64,000 nucleotides of DNA. It comes from an uncultured Selenomonadales bacterium. Its GTDB lineage: Bacteria > Bacillota > Negativicutes > Acidaminococcales > Acidaminococcaceae. The translations under genes were made by a program, and so were the position numbers. Positions 58,952 through 64,000 of this stretch are shown here, in pieces (position 1 is the first letter of the stretch; each line of letters opens with the position of its first letter). Where the stretch lies: the NCBI GenBank assembly GCA_900314855.1, contig OMWZ01000002.1, forward strand, positions 1-64,000. The letters are read 5' to 3'. Under the pieces are notes generated by a model. It was not told the origin of the DNA and did not search any database. It saw nothing but the letters and a program-made list of their open reading frames with translations.

Positions 58952-59950
58952 TTATTTTTTCAGTTCTTTCAGTTTCGCCGTGAGCAGCGGCAGGATTTTC
59001 CGGGCGTCCCCGACGACGCCAATATGGGAGAATTCAAAAATAGGGGCATTCTCGTCCTTGTTGACGGCAATGACGAGGCCCGAATCCTTCATGCCCGACG
59101 TGTGCTGCATGGCGCCGGACACACCAAAAGCAAAGTAGACATCCGGTTTGATGGTCTTGCCGGACTGGCCGACCTGGGACGCGTGGTCCACCCACTTTTC
59201 ATCCACGGCCGCGCGGGTCCCGGCGACCGCGCCTTTTTCAAAGAGGTCCGCCAGGTCTTCCAGGGCGCGGAACTGTTCCGCGTCGCCCATGCCGCGGCCG
59301 CCGCAGACGACGACGTCAGCGTCTTCGATCTTGCGTTTTCCGCCGGTAGACAGGGGTTCCTTTTTCAGGACCGTCATCGGCGAAGTCACGGGGTTCTTCA
59401 CCGTATAGGCAACGATATCGCCCTTGCGGGAAGGATCTTCCGCCAGGGGTTCAAATACCTTCGGCCGGATGGAGCCCATCTGGGGCCGATGTTCGGCGCA
59501 GACGATGGTGCCGTACAGGTTGCCGCCCATGGCCGGACGGGTCCATTTCACCAGGCCCGTCTCCTCGATGTCGAGGGCCGTGCAGTCGGCGCAAAGGCCC
59601 GTGCCGAGGCGCGCCGCCACACGGGGCGCCAGGTCGCGGCCATCGATGGTGGCTCCGAACATGACCGTGCCCGGATGATATTCCCCAATCAGTTCACACA
59701 GGGCATTCGTATAGATTTCCGTATCGTATTCCGCCAATTCCGGTCCCAGGACCGTGTAGACCGTATCGGCGCCGCAGGCGATGCACTTGGCGGAGAGGCC
59801 ATCGTCGGTCGCGGCGAGAAGGACGACATCCGCTGTCGTGCCAGCCTTGGCCGCCAGTTCCTTCGCTTTTCCCAGCAGCTCCAGGGTGACATTCAGGAGC
59901 TTGCCGTCTTCCAACTGGGCTACGACCCAGATTGCTTTATCATTTGCCAT
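58952..59950 (-). CDS. etfA: electron transfer flavoprotein alpha subunit
   Basis: 332 residues from ATG 59950 (AAGGAGG, 9 nt). The FAD-binding C-terminal domain has VVCGGRGMGDAEQFRALEDL, GQSGKTIKPDVYFAFGVSGA and AVNKDENAPIFEFSHIGVVG. With EtfB it shuttles electrons from NADH or acyl-CoA dehydrogenases. The start lies inside the ferredoxin gene (11-nt overlap). Confidence 0.94.
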   Translation of the reverse strand: MANDKAIWVVAQLEDGKLLNVTLELLGKAKELAAKAGTTADVVLLAATDDGLSAKCIACGADTVYTVLGPELAEYDTEIYTNALCELIGEYHPGTVMFGATIDGRDLAPRVAARLGTGLCADCTALDIEETGLVKWTRPAMGGNLYGTIVCAEHRPQMGSIRPKVFEPLAEDPSRKGDIVAYTVKNPVTSPMTVLKKEPLSTGGKRKIEDADVVVCGGRGMGDAEQFRALEDLADLFEKGAVAGTRAAVDEKWVDHASQVGQSGKTIKPDVYFAFGVSGAMQHTSGMKDSGLVIAVNKDENAPIFEFSHIGVVGDARKILPLLTAKLKELKK

Positions 59951-60137
59951 TTCCCATATCCTCCTTCGGAAGTGTGAGCGCCCCGGCCAGGCATTCCCGC
60001 ACACAGGCGCCGCAGCAGAGGCACCGCGCCGGATCGGCCACGGCTTTGCCGCCAGTCACGCGGATTGCCCCGGTCGGGCAGATTGCTTCGCAATCCTGGC
60101 AGCCGTCACATTTGTCCGTATCGATTAAGACAGCCAT
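59940..60137 (-). CDS. 2[4Fe-4S] ferredoxin encoded between etfB and etfA
   Basis: 65 residues with two cluster motifs, CDGCQDCEAICPTGAI and CLCCGACVRECLAGAL. It lies 7 nt after etfB and overlaps etfA by 11 nt, so the three should be translated together. In some bifurcating Etfs the same domain is fused to the EtfA N-terminus. Here it would be a separate subunit or dedicated electron carrier. Confidence 0.93.
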   Translation of the reverse strand: MAVLIDTDKCDGCQDCEAICPTGAIRVTGGKAVADPARCLCCGACVRECLAGALTLPKEDMGNGK

Positions 60138-60144
60138 CGCGGCC

Positions 60145-60939
60145 TTATTTTTTCAACACACCGGCGGCGACGAGTTTCTCCACCAGTTTGTCCACGGCCA
60201 CTTCCGGCTCGTCTTCCTTGATGATTTCCGTTTCGATCTTGGCGACTTCCGGAGTGAATACCTTGACGACACGCGTCGGCGAAGCCTTGAGTCCCACCGT
60301 AGCAGGGTCGATGTGCAGATCCGCCGCCGTTTCCTCGGGAATGACGGCCTTGCGGGCCTTCATCTTGCCGCGGATGCTGGCAAAACGCAGGTCCTTCTCC
60401 GCGCGGGTCATGGTAACCAGGAGCGGGGCCGGGCAGGACAGCGTTTCCGACCAGTTTTCTGTTTCCCGTTCCACAACAAAACGGCCGTCCACGAAATCGA
60501 CCTTCAGGGCCGACGTCACCTGCGGGATACCCAGGTGTTCCGCCACTTCGGGCCCGACCTGGGCCGTGCAGCCATCCGAGGCTTCGCGGCCGCAAAGGAC
60601 GAGGTCGAACTCCCCACAGCCCTTGACGAGGGCGGCAACGGCTTTGCTCGTGGCCAGAGTGTCGGAACCGGCGACGACGCGATCCGTCAGGAGGACTCCG
60701 TCATCGGCGCCCTTGGCAATGGCTTCCTTCAGGATTTCCTTGGCCTGGGGCGGTCCCATGGTCACGACCGTCACCTTGGCGCCGTACTTGTCCTTCAGGA
60801 TGAGGGCCGTTTCCAGTGCTTCCGCGTCATAGGGGTTGAGAATGTTCTCCACGCCATCGCGGATCAGCGTATGCGTTTCCGGATTCAGCTTGATCTGCGT
60901 CGTATCCGGAACTTGCTTGACACAAACGATAATATTCAT
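60145..60939 (-). CDS. etfB: electron transfer flavoprotein beta subunit
   Basis: 264 residues. MNIIVCVKQVPDTTQIKLNP, the nucleotide-binding YDAEALETALILKD, VTMGPPQAKEILKEAIAKGA and REASDGCTAQVGPEVAEHLG match EtfB of anaerobic bifurcating and acyl-CoA-linked Etfs. In anaerobes this fits butyrate or lactate metabolism or FAD-based bifurcation. AGGAGG precedes the ATG. It is the first gene of the etfB-fd-etfA-58721-pyk unit. Confidence 0.95.
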   Translation of the reverse strand: MNIIVCVKQVPDTTQIKLNPETHTLIRDGVENILNPYDAEALETALILKDKYGAKVTVVTMGPPQAKEILKEAIAKGADDGVLLTDRVVAGSDTLATSKAVAALVKGCGEFDLVLCGREASDGCTAQVGPEVAEHLGIPQVTSALKVDFVDGRFVVERETENWSETLSCPAPLLVTMTRAEKDLRFASIRGKMKARKAVIPEETAADLHIDPATVGLKASPTRVVKVFTPEVAKIETEIIKEDEPEVAVDKLVEKLVAAGVLKK

Positions 60940-61011
60940 TGAAAATTCCTCCTGCGCTTTCCCGTCACGGGAATCTGACTAGACAGGGACAGAGTCGCCC
61001 CATGATGTTTC

Positions 61012-61040
61012 AGTATACCACGGAAGCGGCCGGCAGGCAA
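61012..61040 (-). promoter_or_regulatory. promoter of the etfB-ferredoxin-etfA operon
   Basis: TTGCCT (61040-61035), 17-nt spacer, extended -10 TGG-TATACT (61017-61012) on the minus strand, with a leader of about 65 nt. Confidence 0.8.
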
Positions 61041-61065
61041 TGCCGCCCTTCCACGGGGCAGCATG

Positions 61066-64000
61066 TCATACCGGCTTGACACGGAAGGCACCGTCGCCGA
61101 GAAGCTTCCGCACGGCGTCCTGGAACGCGTCGGATCCGTCCGTGTAAAAATTCGGATGGAGGCGGAGCCGCCGCCGCGACCCGAGCAGTTTCAAAAAGAC
61201 CATATGCGTGCCAGGGTGCGCCTGCAGCAGGGGAATCAGCTCCGTCGTCACGCAGGCCTCTTTGTCGGCCGGCACGGTCAGCTCCAGGACGGCCCCTTCG
61301 GGCACGGGCAAAAACGCCATGTCCTCGCGGACCTCATATCCCGACGGGCCGTCGGCCGGCCTGTCCGCGAATGTAACGCCGGATTCCTCCTGGCCTGCCG
61401 CGCCGGCGGCGCCGGCACGCCCTCGGCCGAACCCTCCCCAGGCAGCCCTCCTCAGAGGCGGGGCCGGTTCCCCTTCCCGCAGTTCCACGATTTCCGACGC
61501 CAGGACCTTGGCCTCCCGTTCGTCGACACTGAACCGGCCTTCCACGGCGAGCACCGCATCCTGCATCAGCAGGCGCGAATAGAGATTGTACGCCTTAGGA
61601 AAGACAAGGACCGACAGGCGGCCCGTAAAGTCTTCCAGCGTCAGGATGGCCATATTGTCGCCCTTCTTCGTGAGGCGGATATTGCAGTCCGCCACCAGGC
61701 CCGCCACGCGGACGAACTCGCCGTCTTGGACCGGGCCGTTCTCCTCGCCCATCTGATAGAGCGGTGTGAACCCTTTCAGGGCTTCGCGGTACCCGTCCAG
61801 GGGATGTCCTGTTACATAGAAGCCGAGGAGTTCCTTCTCTTCCTTGAGAAGCAGGGAGCGCGGCATTTCCGCCAGGACCGGCAGTGTGAGGGTGTTGACT
61901 TCCGTAAAGGCAGCGTCGCCGAAAAGGCTGAACTGGCCGCTCAGCGTATCCCGCTGGGATTGCTGCCCCAGATCGAGGGCCTGTTTGTAGACGGCCAGGA
62001 GCTGGGACCGGTGGGCACCGAGGGAGTCCATGGCGCCACACTTGATAAGGTTTTCCACGAGACGCGTGTTCAGCTGGCGGTACGGCACGCGGCTGCAGAA
62101 ATCCAGGATATCCCGGAACGGCCCGCCTTCCTGCCGGACCCGCACAATCTCCTCCACAGCGCCTTCCCCGACGCTCTTGATTCCCGTGAGGCCGAAGCGG
62201 ACCGCACCATCTTCCACGGAAAAGCCAGACCGGCTGGCGTTGATATCCGGCGGCAGGACGCGAATGCCCCGGTCGCGGCAGACCTGGATATACCAGCTCA
62301 TCTTGACCGGGTCGCCGATGACGCTCGTCAGGAGGGCCGCAAAGAACGGTGCCGGCCAGTGGGCCTTCAGATAGGCCGTCTGGTACGCCACCAGGCCGTA
62401 GGCCACGGAATGGGATTTGTTGAACCCGTACCCGGCGAATTTCAAGAGAATCTCGAAGATTTCCTCACTTTTCTCCGGCGGCACCTGGTGCAGTTTTCGC
62501 GCGCCTTCGATAAAGCGCGTCTTCATGGCGATCAGGTCCTTGACCTTCTTCTTGCCCATGGCGCGGCGCAGGATATCGGCCTCGCCCAGGCTGAAACCGG
62601 CCAGGATGGACGCCGTCTGCATGACCTGTTCCTGATACAGCACCACCCCGTAGGTGTCGGCCAGGATGGGGTCCAGCAGGGGATGGAGGGACGCGACGGC
62701 GTGATGCTGCCGCCGACCTTCGATAAATTTGTCCGCCATGCCCGCGTCCAGAGGCCCCGGACGATACAGCGCCACGAGAGGGACCAGGTCCTTCATCGTC
62801 TTGGGCGCCAGGCGCATGACCAGACGGGTCATGCCGCCGCTTTCCAGCTGAAAGACCCCCTGCGTGTCGCCGGCGCAAAGCATGTCGCTCACGGCCTTGT
62901 CTTCCAGGGGCAGGTGGTCCAGATCCACGTCTTCCCCCGTCGTTTCCCGGATAAAGCGGACGGCGTCGTCCAGGACGGTCAGGGTCCGCAAGCCCAGAAA
63001 GTCCATCTTGAGCAGGCCCAGCTCTTCGACCTGGGTCTTGTCGTACTGCGTCGTGATCATGCGGGCCTGGCTGATTCCTTCGCCCTGGACGCCTTCGTCC
63101 AGCTGCAGGGGAACCAGGTCGATCAGGGGCTTCGGCGCGATCACGACGCCTGCCGCGTGGGTACCCGTATTGCGCGGCAGTCCTTCGACACTCTTGGCGA
63201 TGTCGAGCAGATGCCGGACCTCTTCGTCCGTGTCGCAGAGGGTCCGCAATTCCTTGCTCGTCGTCAGGGCTTCCTTCAGGGTAATGCCCAGGGTGCGCGG
63301 CACAGCCTTGGCCACGCGGTCGACCTTGGCCAGGGGGATGCCCAGGGCCCTGCCGGCGTCCCGCACGGCGGCCCGCGCCTGCAAGGTACCGAAAGTAACG
63401 ATCAGGGAAACGTGGTCCGGGCCGTATTTTCGGATGACATAATCCAGTACCTCTCCCCGGCGTTTATAGCAGAAGTCCGTATCAATATCGGGCATGCTGA
63501 CCCGTTCAGGATTCAGGAACCGTTCAAAGAGCAGGTCGAAATCCAGGGGATCAATGTTCGTAATCTGCAGCAGATAAGCCACGATACTGCCGGCAGCACT
63601 GCCACGGCCCGGACCGACCGGAATGGGATCGGGATTTCCGGCCGCGTCGTGGTGAGAGCGGCAATAGTGGATAAAGTCCCAGACGATCAAGAAGTAGGCC
63701 GCGTAGCCCATGGTCTGGATAATGCCCAGTTCGTAGTCGAGCCGTTCGCGCACCTTGCGGTCCAGGGCCTGCCGTTCGGAAGGGCTTCCGGCGGCGTCTA
63801 GGGCCGGCCCGTAGCGACGCGGGATTGCGTCCAGGCAGAGGGCGCGCACATAGGCGTCGGCATCGCCGTGGTACGCCTCGGGAATGGGAAATTCCGGCAG
63901 CAGCAGCTTGCCAAAGGTAAAGTCCACGTGGCACCGTTCGGCAATGGCGTGGGTATTGCGCAGGGCCTCCTCGTCATCAGGGAAGAGGGCCTGCATTTCC
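61066..64000 (-). CDS. dnaE: DNA polymerase III alpha subunit (5' end outside the window)
   Basis: About 978 residues are visible and the frame stays open to the right edge. The PHP domain and start are missing. The polymerase core has PMPDIDTDFCYKRRGEVLDY (two catalytic Asp) and LKMDFLGLRTLTVLDDA (third Asp), then SVAYGLVAYQTAYLKAHWPA, tandem HhH (GLTGIKSVGEGAVEEIV) and an OB fold (VRVAGLVADCNIRLTKKGDN). It lacks an internal exonuclease, so it is DnaE rather than PolC. A roughly 30-residue Gly/Ala-rich insertion (GRGRAGAAGAAGQ) lies after the OB fold. It ends 50 bp before the etfB promoter region. Confidence 0.95.
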   Translation of the reverse strand, partial: EMQALFPDDEEALRNTHAIAERCHVDFTFGKLLLPEFPIPEAYHGDADAYVRALCLDAIPRRYGPALDAAGSPSERQALDRKVRERLDYELGIIQTMGYAAYFLIVWDFIHYCRSHHDAAGNPDPIPVGPGRGSAAGSIVAYLLQITNIDPLDFDLLFERFLNPERVSMPDIDTDFCYKRRGEVLDYVIRKYGPDHVSLIVTFGTLQARAAVRDAGRALGIPLAKVDRVAKAVPRTLGITLKEALTTSKELRTLCDTDEEVRHLLDIAKSVEGLPRNTGTHAAGVVIAPKPLIDLVPLQLDEGVQGEGISQARMITTQYDKTQVEELGLLKMDFLGLRTLTVLDDAVRFIRETTGEDVDLDHLPLEDKAVSDMLCAGDTQGVFQLESGGMTRLVMRLAPKTMKDLVPLVALYRPGPLDAGMADKFIEGRRQHHAVASLHPLLDPILADTYGVVLYQEQVMQTASILAGFSLGEADILRRAMGKKKVKDLIAMKTRFIEGARKLHQVPPEKSEEIFEILLKFAGYGFNKSHSVAYGLVAYQTAYLKAHWPAPFFAALLTSVIGDPVKMSWYIQVCRDRGIRVLPPDINASRSGFSVEDGAVRFGLTGIKSVGEGAVEEIVRVRQEGGPFRDILDFCSRVPYRQLNTRLVENLIKCGAMDSLGAHRSQLLAVYKQALDLGQQSQRDTLSGQFSLFGDAAFTEVNTLTLPVLAEMPRSLLLKEEKELLGFYVTGHPLDGYREALKGFTPLYQMGEENGPVQDGEFVRVAGLVADCNIRLTKKGDNMAILTLEDFTGRLSVLVFPKAYNLYSRLLMQDAVLAVEGRFSVDEREAKVLASEIVELREGEPAPPLRRAAWGGFGRGRAGAAGAAGQEESGVTFADRPADGPSGYEVREDMAFLPVPEGAVLELTVPADKEACVTTELIPLLQAHPGTHMVFLKLLGSRRRLRLHPNFYTDGSDAFQDAVRKLLGDGAFRVKPV

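Overview
The window is about 64 kb of GC-rich bacterial chromosome (visibly near 60% GC), gene-dense and transcribed almost entirely from the minus strand. Gene families and order (ylxM-ffh-rpsP-khpA-ylqD-rimM-trmD / rplS / lepB-rbgA-rnhB; sepF; a PyrR-attenuated pyrBC-carAB-pyrK-pyrDB-pyrFE operon; etfB-ferredoxin-etfA; PerR-like regulator; UPF0237-UPF0210) point to the Bacillota. The mix of Gram-positive-type housekeeping genes with anaerobic Etf genes suggests an anaerobic Negativicutes relative, but I cannot name a genus.

Layout. 1-3.4 kb: 5' end of an RNA m5U methyltransferase, a PerR/Fur regulator with an odd basic tail, an unassigned secreted protein, fructose-6-phosphate aldolase and a zinc-ribbon protein. 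3.5-8.3 kb: a small unknown gene, HAD phosphatase with a SIMPL protein, divergent uraA with an AEC permease, and sepF. 8.4-13.2 kb: typA and a decayed glutamate synthase gene. 13.3-21 kb: beta-CASP nuclease, short RecQ, endonuclease III, UPF0210/UPF0237, ComM and YraN. 21.1-22.1 kb: pyridoxamine kinase, the only gene facing the other way in this stretch. 22.2-36.2 kb: the ribosome, secretion and chromosome-segregation cluster (rnhB, rbgA, lepB, rplS, trmD, rimM, ylqD, khpA, rpsP, ffh, ylxM, ftsY, smc), then a DEVD-box RNA helicase and an AlkA-type glycosylase.

36.4-44.0 kb is a prophage remnant inserted in the 3' end of tRNA-Leu(UAA). It is bounded by a 14-bp direct repeat, and the tRNA operon's probable terminator lies just beyond the far repeat. 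It has no integrase, large terminase or tail genes. It holds two head modules fused end to end, with truncated terminase small subunit, portal, DUF2213 and capsid genes. It carries toxin-like cargo: a MuF protein with a JAB-like C-terminus, and a BECR-like plus CPCC protein cut off from its head-protein leader by a frameshift at a run of six G. Three tiny genes, two for hydrophobic peptides and one for an HTH protein, sit at the distal end.

44.0-45.7 kb: two tRNA operons (Asp-Phe-Gly-Cys-Leu and Asp-Gly-Trp) around an unknown gene. 45.7-55.6 kb: the complete eight-gene UMP synthesis operon behind a PyrR attenuator. 55.6-61.0 kb: etfB, ferredoxin, etfA, a small protein, pyruvate kinase and an unknown protein, apparently one operon. 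61.1 kb to the right edge: dnaE, incomplete at its 5' end.

The most noteworthy material is the prophage remnant and its toxin-like cargo, the broken gltB, the stand-alone ferredoxin gene overlapping etfA, and several unusually compact promoter/terminator arrangements.
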